From Gryllotalpicola ginsengisoli DSM 22003 (lineage in GTDB: Bacteria; Actinomycetota; Actinomycetes; Actinomycetales; Microbacteriaceae), in contig NZ_AULK01000005.1 in assembly GCF_000419445.1 (NCBI RefSeq), forward strand, positions 124,001 through 188,000: a stretch of 64,000 bases of DNA, read 5' to 3'. Numbering within the stretch: position 1 is the stretch's first letter; each line of letters opens with the position of its first letter. Of the stretch, positions 1 to 7,622 are shown in pieces. Both the position numbers and the translations under genes were made by a program. Below the pieces are notes generated by a model. It made no database searches, was not told the DNA's origin, and saw only the letters and a program-made list of their open reading frames with translations.

Positions 1-228
1 CTCGCGGATGGCGCGGCCCACGATCTCCTCGCTGGTGCCCGCCGAGTACACGTTCGCCGTGTCGAGGAAGTTGATGCCCGCCTCGAGCGCCTGCCTGATG
101 AGCGGTCGGGAGGCCTCCTCGCCGAGCGCCCACTGGTGGCCGCCGGCGGAGGGCTCCCCGAAGCTCATGCAGCCCAGGGTGATCGCGCTGACCTCGAGTC
201 CGGTGGTTCCGAGCTTCACATACTCCAC
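1..228 (-). CDS. Aldo/keto reductase, N-terminal fragment
   Basis: The reverse strand encodes the first ~76 residues of an NADPH-dependent aldo/keto reductase; the rest lies beyond the left edge. The protein begins VEYVKLGTTGLEVS, the usual first beta strand of the family, followed by the glycine-rich turn LGCMSFG and then NFLDTANVYSAGTSEE. That last stretch carries the family's conserved Asp (D of FLDTA) and the catalytic Tyr (Y of NVYS). The start is uncertain: GTG at 228 fits family alignments, GTG at 237 is also in frame, and neither has a clear Shine-Dalgarno. It precedes a Gfo/Idh/MocA oxidoreductase on the same strand, which suggests a carbohydrate role, but the substrate cannot be told from the sequence. 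Confidence 0.85.
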   Translation of the reverse strand, partial: MEYVKLGTTGLEVSAITLGCMSFGEPSAGGHQWALGEEASRPLIRQALEAGINFLDTANVYSAGTSEEIVGRAIRE

Positions 229-294
229 GTGGTCCACACTATGCGCGTTTCGCGGTGCCCGGCCCGGGCATCCGCCGTCACGGCGCCTGGCGGG

Positions 295-1491
295 TCAGGA
301 CCGGCTGAAGTGGCGCACGACGGCGTCGGAGGGAGGCGGAACGTCGATCGGAACCGAGCCGTCGCGCAGCGACCGGGTGGCGAGGGCGCCGGTGGCGACG
401 GCCTCTCGCGCGGCGATCGGCGACAACTCGGTCGGAGCGCCGGTGGCCAGGTGGGCCAGGAACTCGGTCATGGTAAGCAGGTCGGCGTCGGCGTGGCCGT
501 CCTCGACGCCGCTGATCGGATACTCGCGGTCGCCCGCGAGATCCCAGCCGCGGCGGTGGGTCCAGACCTTGACCACGCCGCCGCCGGTGTCGCCGAAGTT
601 CTCGAGCCGGCCCTCCGTTCCGATGACGGTGTAGTTGCGCCAGTAGTCGGGGGTGTAGTGGCACTGTTCGTAGCTGGCCTGCACGCCGTTGTCGAGCGTC
701 ATCATCACCATGGAGAGGTCTTCGACGTCGACCACCGGGTTGAGGCCGCTCTGGCTGAGCGGGGGCCAGTTGTCGTAGCTGAACCAGTCCTCCATCAGCT
801 CGCCGCTGCGGTCGCGGCGGTCGGCGATGTCGCCGTACAGGGTGAGCCCTCCCATGCCGACGACCCGGCGGGTGTACCCCCCGGCGAGCATGTGGATGAT
901 GTCGAGGTCGTGGCTGGCCTTCTGCAGCAGCAGCGAGTTCACCCTGCTGCGGTCGGCGTGCCAGTCCTTGAAGTAGTAGTCGCCGCCGTTTCCGACGAAG
1001 TGCCGGCACCACACCGCCTTCACCTCGCCGATCTCGCCGCGCTCGACGACCGCGCGCATCGCGCGGGCGACGCCCGAGTGCCGGAAGTTGTGGCCGACGT
1101 AGAGCGCCGTGCCCGTCTGCGCGGCGGCCTCGAGCACGGCATCCGCGTCTTCGAGGGTGATGGCGAGCGGCTTCTCCAGGTAGACGGCGATGCCCGCCCG
1201 CAGCAGGTCGACCGCGATCTGCGCATGAGTCCAGTCGGGGCTCGTCACGATCGCCGCGTCGATGGCGCCGCTCTCGATGAGCTGCGTGTGCGTCTGCGCG
1301 ACGCGGATGTCGTCGCCGAACACCGCGCGGGCTCGCTCCCGGCCTCGCTCGGTGGGGTCGGCGGCGGCCACGAGCCGCGCCGGCTGCCCCGACTCGGCGA
1401 TGTGCCGCGCGATGACGGCACGCTGGCCGACTCCGACCACCCCGACGCGGATGCTGCGCGCTTCTGATCCATCAGTCGCAAAATCGCTCAC
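295..1491 (-). CDS. Gfo/Idh/MocA family oxidoreductase
   Basis: A 398-residue NAD(P)-dependent sugar or cyclitol dehydrogenase-like protein. The N-terminal Rossmann fold shows VGVVGVGQRAVIARH near residues 16-30. The family EKP motif follows in AVYLEKPLAITLEDA near residues 105-120, then a C-terminal alpha/beta substrate domain containing HDLDIIHMLAGG. The GTG start at 1491 has no clear Shine-Dalgarno. A TATTGT hexamer about 8 bases upstream could be a -10 element, so a leaderless mRNA is possible. The gene follows a divergently placed DeoR regulator by about 80 bases and precedes the aldo/keto reductase, making a plausible sugar-oxidation unit. The specific substrate is not predictable. Family assignment is firm. 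Confidence 0.93.
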   Translation of the reverse strand: MSDFATDGSEARSIRVGVVGVGQRAVIARHIAESGQPARLVAAADPTERGRERARAVFGDDIRVAQTHTQLIESGAIDAAIVTSPDWTHAQIAVDLLRAGIAVYLEKPLAITLEDADAVLEAAAQTGTALYVGHNFRHSGVARAMRAVVERGEIGEVKAVWCRHFVGNGGDYYFKDWHADRSRVNSLLLQKASHDLDIIHMLAGGYTRRVVGMGGLTLYGDIADRRDRSGELMEDWFSYDNWPPLSQSGLNPVVDVEDLSMVMMTLDNGVQASYEQCHYTPDYWRNYTVIGTEGRLENFGDTGGGVVKVWTHRRGWDLAGDREYPISGVEDGHADADLLTMTEFLAHLATGAPTELSPIAAREAVATGALATRSLRDGSVPIDVPPPSDAVVRHFSRS

Positions 1492-1568
1492 GACTGAACA
1501 ATAGGCACCTTGCGAGCGGCACCGCCACGACGCATCCCAGGATTAACGCGATCGAAATGGCGCCGCGG

Positions 1569-2357
1569 TCAGCCGGCGACGACGAGTTCGACCTTGGCCG
1601 ACCTGAGTTCGGCCGCGAACGCCCGGGGCACGGCCTTGTCCGTCACGAGGACGTCCACCCGGTCGAGCGGGCAGATGCGGGCGAAGGTCGAGCGCATGAT
1701 CTTCGTCGAGTCGGCGACCACGATGACGCGCCGGCCCACCTCGGCGAACCACCGGCTCACATCGGCCTCGCCCTCGTGCATCGTGGTCAGCCCGAACTGG
1801 CCGCCGATGCCGTCGACCCCGAGCACGACCACGTCGAGCGCGAACTCGGCGAGCGCCTGTTGCACGAGCGCGCCCACGAGCTCGTACGACTGACGGCGGG
1901 CGACACCGCCGGTCACGACGATCTTCACGTTGGAGCGCACCGAGAGCTCGTAGCCGATGTTCAGCGCGTTGGTCACGATGGTGATGCCGTAGTCGCCCTC
2001 TGCGCCGAGGAAGCGCTCGCTGCGCCCCAGCTCGCGCGCCACCTCCGTGGTCGTCGTGCCGCCGTTGAGGCCGACCGTCTCGCCGGGCGTGATGAGCTCC
2101 ACGGCCGCGCGCGCGATCGCGAGCTTGGCCTCCGCCTGGCGCGCGATCTTGTACTGCAGCGGCAGTTCGTACCCGGTGCCGAGCGCGGCGGCCCCGCCGT
2201 GCGTGCGGGTGATCAGCCGCTGCTGCGCGAGCGTCGTCAGGTCGCGCCGCGCGGTCGCGAGCGAGACGCCGAGCTCTTCGCTGATCTCGGCGATGCTCAC
2301 GTTGCCGCGTGAACTCACGAGCTCGAGCAGCGCGTTGAGTCGCTGCTGAGGGGTCAT
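1569..2357 (-). CDS. DeoR-family transcriptional regulator
   Basis: A 262-residue DeoR/GlpR-type repressor. The N-terminal winged helix is QQRLNALLELVSSRGNVSIA..ISEELGVSLATARRDLTTL, with the family's conserved second helix. The C-terminal DeoRC sensor domain resembles ribose-5-phosphate isomerase folds and shows GETVGLNGGTTTTEVARELG and VVTNALNIGYEL. These proteins usually sense a phosphorylated sugar. I chose ATG 2357, which has an AAGGGGAGCGG ribosome-binding site; an in-frame start at 2477 would overlap purU and add a non-homologous 40-residue leader. Neighbouring sugar oxidoreductases and the nag genes are likely targets, but no operator is evident. Confidence 0.93.
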   Translation of the reverse strand: MTPQQRLNALLELVSSRGNVSIAEISEELGVSLATARRDLTTLAQQRLITRTHGGAAALGTGYELPLQYKIARQAEAKLAIARAAVELITPGETVGLNGGTTTTEVARELGRSERFLGAEGDYGITIVTNALNIGYELSVRSNVKIVVTGGVARRQSYELVGALVQQALAEFALDVVVLGVDGIGGQFGLTTMHEGEADVSRWFAEVGRRVIVVADSTKIMRSTFARICPLDRVDVLVTDKAVPRAFAAELRSAKVELVVAG

Positions 2358-2448
2358 CCGCCGCTCCCCTTCCTGCGCGCGTGAAGCCTGTGAGCGACAT
2401 CCTAGGGCGCGTGCCGCGGCGGCCCGCGCGCACCGATAATCTGAGCGG

Positions 2449-3318
2449 ATGACCCGGCCCGAGGCATCCGATCGCAATCACTGGGTGCTCACCTTCGTCT
2501 GCCCCGACCGCCCCGGCATCGTGCACGCGGTGAGCGGCGCGATCGTCGAAGCGCGCGGCAACATCACCGAGAGCCAGCAGTTCGCCTCCGCCGACACCGA
2601 CCGGTTCTTCATGCGCCTGCAGGTCGAGTCGGATGCGACCCGCGAGGAGTTCGAGGCCGCGCTCGCGCCCGTCGCCCGCCGCTTCGACCTCGAGGCCCGC
2701 GTCGACGTCGTCGGCCGGCCGATGAAGACGCTCGTGCTCGCCTCGAAGGCGCCGCACTGCGTGAACGACCTGCTGTTCCGGCAGCGGTCGGGGCAGCTGG
2801 CGATCGAGGTGCCGCTGATCCTCGCGAACCACCCCGAGCTGGGCGAGCTCGCCGGCTTCTACGGCGTGCCCTTCGAGCACCGCGCGGTGACGGATGCGGC
2901 GAGCAAGGCCGCCTTCGAAGAACACGTGCTCGACGTGGTGCGGTCGGAGGGCATCGAGCTCGTGGTGCTCGCCCGGTACATGCAGATCCTCTCCCCCCGG
3001 CTGTGCGAGGCGCTCGCCGGCCGCGCCATCAACATCCACCACTCCTTCCTGCCCGGCTTCAAGGGCGCGAATCCGTACCGTCAGGCGCACGCGCGCGGCG
3101 TGAAGCTCATCGGCGCCACCGCGCACTTCGTCACGAGCGAGCTCGACGAGGGCCCGATCATCGAGCAGAACGTGGTGCGCGTCGACCACACCCGCACCCC
3201 GGCGCAGCTGATGGCGATCGGCCAGGACGAGGAGTCGCGCACCCTGCGCCAGGCCGTGCAGTGGTTCAGCGAGCACCGCGTGCTGCTCGACGGCGCCCGG
3301 ACCATCATCTTCAGGTGA
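2449..3318 (+). CDS. purU: Formyltetrahydrofolate deformylase
   Basis: A 289-residue enzyme hydrolysing 10-formyl-THF to THF and formate, which balances one-carbon pools and can supply formate to purine synthesis. An N-terminal ACT domain (HWVLTFVCPDRPGIVHAVSG, about residues 9-90) is followed by a formyltransferase-fold catalytic domain. The latter has the conserved NIHHSFLPGFKGANPY (Asn-His active-site region) and GATAHFVTSELDEGPII with the catalytic Asp. Length is typical for PurU. GATAAT at 2435-2440, eight bases before the ATG, is a good -10 box. With only a weak GAGCGG in between, the transcript may be nearly leaderless. The gene is divergent from the DeoR regulator with a 91-base gap. 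Confidence 0.96.
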   Translation: MTRPEASDRNHWVLTFVCPDRPGIVHAVSGAIVEARGNITESQQFASADTDRFFMRLQVESDATREEFEAALAPVARRFDLEARVDVVGRPMKTLVLASKAPHCVNDLLFRQRSGQLAIEVPLILANHPELGELAGFYGVPFEHRAVTDAASKAAFEEHVLDVVRSEGIELVVLARYMQILSPRLCEALAGRAINIHHSFLPGFKGANPYRQAHARGVKLIGATAHFVTSELDEGPIIEQNVVRVDHTRTPAQLMAIGQDEESRTLRQAVQWFSEHRVLLDGARTIIFR

Positions 3319-3338
3319 CGCCCGTAGGATCGACCCAC

Positions 3339-3701
3339 GTGACCGACGTGCAGCAGACGAGCCCAGACACCCCGCGCATCGGCGTCGTCGACGTCGTCCG
3401 CTTCCTGTGCGAGGTGTTCGCGATCGTGTCGCTCGGCATCTGGGGCTTCGTGCAGTTCCCCTTCGGCTGGAACATCGCCGTCGGCCTCGGCGCCCCCGTC
3501 GTCGCCATCCTGCTCTGGGCGCTGTTCCGCGCCCCCAAGGCCGTGCTCGCCGTCGACCCGTTCGTGAAAGCGATCGTCGAGATCGTCGTGATGGGCTCGG
3601 CCGCCTTCGCCTGGGCGGACATGGGGCAGTGGATCGTCGCGGCGGTCTTCGCCGCCGTCGCCCTCGTCACGGGCGTCATCGCCGGACGCAAGGAGTTCTG
3701 A
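3339..3701 (+). CDS. Small YrdB/DUF2568-type membrane protein
   Basis: A 120-residue protein with four predicted membrane helices: VVRFLCEVFAIVSLGIWGF, WNIAVGLGAPVVAILLWAL, AIVEIVVMGSAAFAWA and WIVAAVFAAVALVTGVIAG. It ends in a short basic tail (GRKEF). The arrangement matches the YrdB/DUF2568 family, whose function is unknown. The GTG start at 3339 lies 20 bases after purU. The stop overlaps the nagA start (TGATG at 3699-3703), and the AAGGAG near its last codons is the nagA ribosome-binding site. It is therefore co-transcribed and translationally coupled to nagA. Family assignment is from hydropathy and residue pattern only. Confidence 0.8.
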   Translation: MTDVQQTSPDTPRIGVVDVVRFLCEVFAIVSLGIWGFVQFPFGWNIAVGLGAPVVAILLWALFRAPKAVLAVDPFVKAIVEIVVMGSAAFAWADMGQWIVAAVFAAVALVTGVIAGRKEF

Positions 3702-4867
3702 TGCCCGCCGACGTCGTCGTGCACTCCGCCCGCAAGGTCGACGCGGCCGGCGAGGCCGACGACTTCTGGGTCGCCTTCGAGGGCGCGCGCATCGTGACGA
3801 CCGGCACGGGTGGCGGATGGCGCGCGCAGGCCGCGTCCGCGGCATCCGTCGTCGACGCGCACGGCGCCCGCCTCACCCCCGGCTTCATCGACCTGCACGG
3901 TCACGGCGCGGGCGGCTTCGCCTTCGACGACGGCGCGTACGCGATCTCGAAGGCGCTCGAGGTGCACCGCGCGCACGGCACCACCCGCTCGGTGATCAGC
4001 CTCGTCGCGAACCCGGTCGAGGAGCTGTGCCGCTCGCTCGATGCGATCGCCGACCTCGCCGTCGAGGACCCGCTGGTGCTCGGCGCGCACCTGGAGGGGC
4101 CGTTCCTCGCCGTGGAGCGCAAGGGGGCGCACAACCCCGACTTCCTGATCGACCCGTCGCCGGCGGTCGTCGAGCAGCTCATCGCCGCCTCCCGCGGCGC
4201 GCTGCGACAGATCACGCTCGCGGTCGAGCGGCCGAACGCGCTCGAGGCGGTCGACGTGCTCGTCGAAGCGGGTGTGCACGTCGCCGTCGGGCACACGGAG
4301 GCCGACCAGGCGCAGGCGCAGGCCGCCTTCGACCGGGGAGCCCGGCTGCTGACCCACGTGTTCAACGCGATGCCCGGCATCGGGCACCGGGAGCCGGGCC
4401 CCGTGGTCGCCGCGCTCGAGGACGAGCGGGTGACGCTCGAGCTGATCCTCGACGGGGTGCACGTGCACCCGGACGTCGCGAAGATCGTCTTCGGCCAGGC
4501 CCCGGGGCGCGTCGCGCTGATCACCGACGCGATGGCGGCGACCGGCGCGGCCGACGGCGACTACAAGCTCGGATCGCTCGACGTGGTGGTCGCGGACGGC
4601 GTGGCGCGCGTGCGCGCCACGGACGGCTCGCCCGGGTCGATCGCCGGATCGACGCTCACCCTCGACACGGCGTTGAAGAACGCCGTCGAACTGGTCGGCC
4701 TGCCGCCGGCGGCGGCCGTCGCGGCGCTCACCGCCGTGCCCGCGCGCGTCCTCGGGCGCCAGCACGAACTCGGGATGCTGGCACCCGGGTACGCCGCCGA
4801 CGCGGTGCTGCTCGACGAGCGCTGGGCCGTGCGCGCCGTCTGGGGCGCCGGCGAGCGGCTCGGCTGA
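3701..4867 (+). CDS. nagA: N-acetylglucosamine-6-phosphate deacetylase
   Basis: A 388-residue amidohydrolase-superfamily enzyme that deacetylates GlcNAc-6-P to GlcN-6-P, the step before NagB. Family motifs occur in order: GFIDLHGHGAGG (first metal-binding loop), HLEGPF with the metal-ligand Glu, VGHTEAD, THVFNAMPG, DGVHVHPD and LITDAMAATG carrying the catalytic Asp. The protein ends with the usual beta-sandwich segment (LAPGYAADAVLLDE). The ATG shares one base with the preceding stop (TGATG) and has AAGGAG seven bases upstream. nagB, a ROK kinase and a NagZ-like hexosaminidase lie convergently just downstream on the other strand, so the full pathway is local. Confidence 0.96.
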   Translation: MPADVVVHSARKVDAAGEADDFWVAFEGARIVTTGTGGGWRAQAASAASVVDAHGARLTPGFIDLHGHGAGGFAFDDGAYAISKALEVHRAHGTTRSVISLVANPVEELCRSLDAIADLAVEDPLVLGAHLEGPFLAVERKGAHNPDFLIDPSPAVVEQLIAASRGALRQITLAVERPNALEAVDVLVEAGVHVAVGHTEADQAQAQAAFDRGARLLTHVFNAMPGIGHREPGPVVAALEDERVTLELILDGVHVHPDVAKIVFGQAPGRVALITDAMAATGAADGDYKLGSLDVVVADGVARVRATDGSPGSIAGSTLTLDTALKNAVELVGLPPAAAVAALTAVPARVLGRQHELGMLAPGYAADAVLLDERWAVRAVWGAGERLG

Positions 4868-4874
4868 GGCCGGC

Positions 4875-5810
4875 GTGACAATGAGCCCCGCGACCGACCC
4901 GCCGACCGTCGGGCTGGTGGGCGCGGGCACCATGGCGCGCGAGCATCTGCCTCACCTCCGCGCGCTCGGCGCGCCGGTGCTCGCCTGGAGCCGCAGCGGC
5001 GTCGCGGGCCTCGGCGACGTCGAGGCGGCGGGAAGCTTCGACGAGCTGCTCGCGCGCTGCCAGGTGATCGACGTGACGACGCCGACGCCGACGCACCTCG
5101 ACCTCGGCCTGGCCGCGCTGGCCTCAGGCCGCCACGTGATCTGCGAGAAGCCGCTGGCGCGCACGGATGCCGACGCGGCGGCCCTCGTCGCGGCCGCCGA
5201 GGCGGCCGGGCGGATGCTCCTTCCCGCCCACGTGGTGCGGTACTTCCCCGCCTACGCCCGGGCGAAGGCTGCGGTGGACTCCGGGGCCCTGGGCCGCCTG
5301 CGGCGGCTGCGCTTCCTGCGTTCGGGCGCCCACCCGGTCCAGCCCTGGTTCGCCGACGAGGCGCAGTCGGGCGGGGTGATCTTCGACCTGATGATCCACG
5401 ACCTCGATCAGGCCAGATGGCTCGCCGGGGAGGTGGTGCGGGTCGAGGCCGTGGCCCGGCACGGTGCCGCGGGCGGGCGGCCGACGCAGGCGGCATCCGT
5501 CACCCTGACGCACGCGAACGGGGCCGTCACTCACGCGGAGGGGGTCTGGGGCGAGCAGGGCGTGCCGTTCACGACGGGATTCGAGCTGGAGGGCGAGCGC
5601 GGCGCACTCGCGCATTCCTCGGCCGACGACCCACCGCCGGAGACCCCGCCTGCGAAAAATGCGTATTTTGCGCAACTGCGCGACTTCGTCTCGGCGATCA
5701 CGGATGCGACGACGCCGCGCGTCACGGCCCGGGATGGGCTCGCGGCCGTGCGCCTCGCGAGTGCCGCGCTCGAGGCGGCGCGCACCGGCCGGCCGGTCGA
5801 GCTCGAGTGA
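4875..5810 (+). CDS. Gfo/Idh/MocA family oxidoreductase
   Basis: A 311-residue NAD(P)-dependent dehydrogenase. The Rossmann motif VGLVGAGTMAREHLPHLRAL is near residues 12-32 and HVICEKPLARTDADA, with the EKP motif, near 85-100. The C-terminal domain carries GGVIFDLMIHDLDQARWLAG, whose His-Asp pair fits the catalytic region of myo-inositol dehydrogenase-like enzymes. Two starts are possible, GTG 4875 and ATG 4881; neither changes the fold. It begins 7 bases after nagA and is probably the last gene of the purU-DUF2568-nagA unit, implying an amino-sugar-related substrate. It is unlike the 295-1491 protein outside shared motifs. A dispersed palindrome follows its stop. Confidence 0.93.
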   Translation: MTMSPATDPPTVGLVGAGTMAREHLPHLRALGAPVLAWSRSGVAGLGDVEAAGSFDELLARCQVIDVTTPTPTHLDLGLAALASGRHVICEKPLARTDADAAALVAAAEAAGRMLLPAHVVRYFPAYARAKAAVDSGALGRLRRLRFLRSGAHPVQPWFADEAQSGGVIFDLMIHDLDQARWLAGEVVRVEAVARHGAAGGRPTQAASVTLTHANGAVTHAEGVWGEQGVPFTTGFELEGERGALAHSSADDPPPETPPAKNAYFAQLRDFVSAITDATTPRVTARDGLAAVRLASAALEAARTGRPVELE

Positions 5811-5814
5811 GTCG

Positions 5815-5872
5815 GCGAGGCGACCCGCGATGGGGGTCTCCGCGATCAGAACCCCGCTTCGAGTCGTCTCGG
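5815..5872. repeat. Dispersed hairpin, copy 1 (GCGACCCGCGATGGG family)
   Basis: This element lies between the convergent stops of the Gfo/Idh gene and nagB. It contains CGAGGCGACCCGCGATGGG, also found at 63448-63466 after the second ECF42 gene, and a partial inverted arm ending TCGTCTCGGCGGG. Both copies sit exactly between convergent genes, so they may serve as bidirectional terminators. Function is inferred from position only. Confidence 0.6.
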
Positions 5873-5931
5873 CGGGCGCGGTCCCCATTCGGCCGCCGCA
5901 CGGGCGAGTGGACCGGCGGAGGCGCCGCCCG

Positions 5932-6714
5932 CTAGTACCGCTGCCAGTCGGGCTTGTTGGCGTAGGTGTACTTGTAGTAGTCCCGGTTGCGCAGGCGCGA
6001 GGCGGCGGCCTCGTCGACGACGATCGTGGCGTGCTCGTGGTGCTGCAGGATCGACGCCGGGCACGACGCCGACACCGGCCCCTCGACCGCGGCGGCGACC
6101 GCCTCGGCCTTGCCCTCCCCCTGCGCGACGAGCACGATGCGCCGCGCGCACATGATCGTGCCGAGCCCCTGCGTGAGGCAGTGCGTCGGCACCTGCTCGG
6201 GCGAGGCGAAGAAGCGGGCGTTGTCGGCGCGGGTCTTGGGGGTGAGCGTCTTGATGCGGGTGCGCGAGGCGAAGGACGAGGTCGGCTCGTTGAACCCGAT
6301 GTGCCCGTTGGCGCCGATGCCGAGGATCTGCACGTCGATGCCGCCCGCGTCCACGATCGCCTGCTCGTAGGCCTCGCACGCGGCCGCGATGTCCGACGCC
6401 ATGCCGTCGGGCACGTGCACCAGCCGCGGGTCGAAGCCGAGCGGGCGCGTCACGGTGCGGTCGATGACGGCGTGGTAGCTCTCGGGGTGCTCGAAGGGCA
6501 GACCGACGTACTCGTCGAGCGCGAAGCCGCGCATCCGGGAGAAATCGAGCGCGCCCGCCGCGACCCGCGCGGCGAGCTCGCTGTAGATCTTCAGCGGCGA
6601 CGAGCCGGTGGCGAGCCCCAGGGCGCCGTCGGGCTTGCGGGCGACGACGTCGGCGATGACGGATGCCGCGACGCGGCCCACCTCGTCGGCGTCGGCCTGG
6701 ATCACGATCTCCAT
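5932..6714 (-). CDS. nagB: Glucosamine-6-phosphate deaminase
   Basis: A 260-residue aldose-ketose isomerase/deaminase converting GlcN-6-P to fructose-6-P and ammonia, slightly shorter than the 266-residue E. coli enzyme. It shows GLATGSSPLKIYSEL (phosphate loop), ALDEYVGL with the catalytic Asp, and GIGANGHIGFNEP with the His of the ring-opening relay. The ATG at 6714 is preceded by GGAAGGA and lies 20 bases after the ROK kinase stop, so the two are in one operon. Longer in-frame extensions upstream run through the ROK gene in another frame and are not real. With nagA, the ROK kinase and the GH3 gene it completes GlcNAc use. Confidence 0.97.
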   Translation of the reverse strand: MEIVIQADADEVGRVAASVIADVVARKPDGALGLATGSSPLKIYSELAARVAAGALDFSRMRGFALDEYVGLPFEHPESYHAVIDRTVTRPLGFDPRLVHVPDGMASDIAAACEAYEQAIVDAGGIDVQILGIGANGHIGFNEPTSSFASRTRIKTLTPKTRADNARFFASPEQVPTHCLTQGLGTIMCARRIVLVAQGEGKAEAVAAAVEGPVSASCPASILQHHEHATIVVDEAAASRLRNRDYYKYTYANKPDWQRY

Positions 6715-6734
6715 GCGTCCGATCCTTCCAGGCC

Positions 6735-7622
6735 TCAGGCGGGCTCGGCGAGGGCCGCGCCGATGGCCGCGACGGGCCTCTCCTGCGGGGCGAGCCGCAC
6801 CCGCGCCGGCAGCTCGAGCGAGGCGAGGAAGCCGGAGACCGCGGCCTGCTCGGCGAGCGCCGCGGCGACGAGGCGCAGCAGCCGGTCGCCGAGGCTGCTC
6901 ACGCCGCCGCCGATCACGACGGTCTCGACGTCGGCGGTGAGTACGAGGATGCGCACCGCGGCCGCCGCCCCGGCGGCGAGCCGGTCCCGCACGGCGAGCG
7001 CCGCCGGGTCGCCGGCGTCGGCGCGGTCGAAGACGTCGAGCACCGGGAACGGGGCATCCGTCGCCCACTGCCTGGCCACGCCGCCGCCCGAGGCGACGGT
7101 CTCGACGCAGCCGCGCTGGCCGCAGTTGCACCGGGCTCCGTCGGGGTCGATCGGGATGTGCCCGATCTCGCCGGCGGTGCCGCGGGCGCCGCGCCAGAGC
7201 CGGCCTCCCGAGACGAAGCCTGCGGCCACGCCGGTGCCGAGGTTGAGGAACGCCATCGGCCCGTCGAGGCCGAGCAGGTGGTAGGCGCCGAGCGAGGCGG
7301 CGTTCACGTCGTTCTCAACGCGCACGGGCACGCCGAGGCGTTCGGCGAGCAGCGCGCCGAGCCCGAGGTCGACGACGCCGAGGTTGACGGCGTGCCGCAC
7401 CCTGCCGGTCGCGGGGTCGACGACGCCGGGGATGCCCGCGCCGAGCGAGGTCGGCACGCCGCCCGCGAGCTCGGCGGCCTGCCTGGCCGCGGCGACCGCG
7501 GCCGCCACCACCGCGTCGGGGCCGTGGCCGGTCGGCACGCGCACCAGGCCCGCGACGTCGCCGTCGTCGGAGAGCGCGACGGCGTCGATCTTCGTGCCGC
7601 CGATGTCGAGCCCGAGCCTCAC
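6735..7622 (-). CDS. ROK-family sugar kinase (probable GlcNAc kinase or glucokinase)
   Basis: A 295-residue ROK kinase. Nucleotide-binding DIGGTKIDAVAL is near residue 6 and the catalytic Asp is in VENDVNAASLGAY near residue 107. LNLGTGVAAGFV follows, then the zinc-binding signature HIPIDPDGARCNCGQRGC with its CxCGxxGC cysteines. The C-terminal VVIGGGVSSLGD contacts the adenosine. Its GTG start overlaps the stop of the upstream GH3 gene (GTGA, 4 bases), and nagB follows by 20 bases. This context makes GlcNAc or glucosamine the likely substrate, but ROK specificity cannot be read from motifs and glucose remains possible. Confidence 0.9.
   Translation of the reverse strand: MRLGLDIGGTKIDAVALSDDGDVAGLVRVPTGHGPDAVVAAAVAAARQAAELAGGVPTSLGAGIPGVVDPATGRVRHAVNLGVVDLGLGALLAERLGVPVRVENDVNAASLGAYHLLGLDGPMAFLNLGTGVAAGFVSGGRLWRGARGTAGEIGHIPIDPDGARCNCGQRGCVETVASGGGVARQWATDAPFPVLDVFDRADAGDPAALAVRDRLAAGAAAAVRILVLTADVETVVIGGGVSSLGDRLLRLVAAALAEQAAVSGFLASLELPARVRLAPQERPVAAIGAALAEPA

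Noticed and set aside
136-1467. Long + strand ORF opposite the Gfo/Idh gene
   Set aside because: It is Arg/Val/Gly-rich antisense reading typical of GC-rich DNA. The minus strand encodes clear family motifs throughout.
5659-7284. 541-codon + strand ORF across nagB and the ROK gene
   Set aside because: It is antisense to two genes with complete catalytic motifs and has no signal or domain of its own.
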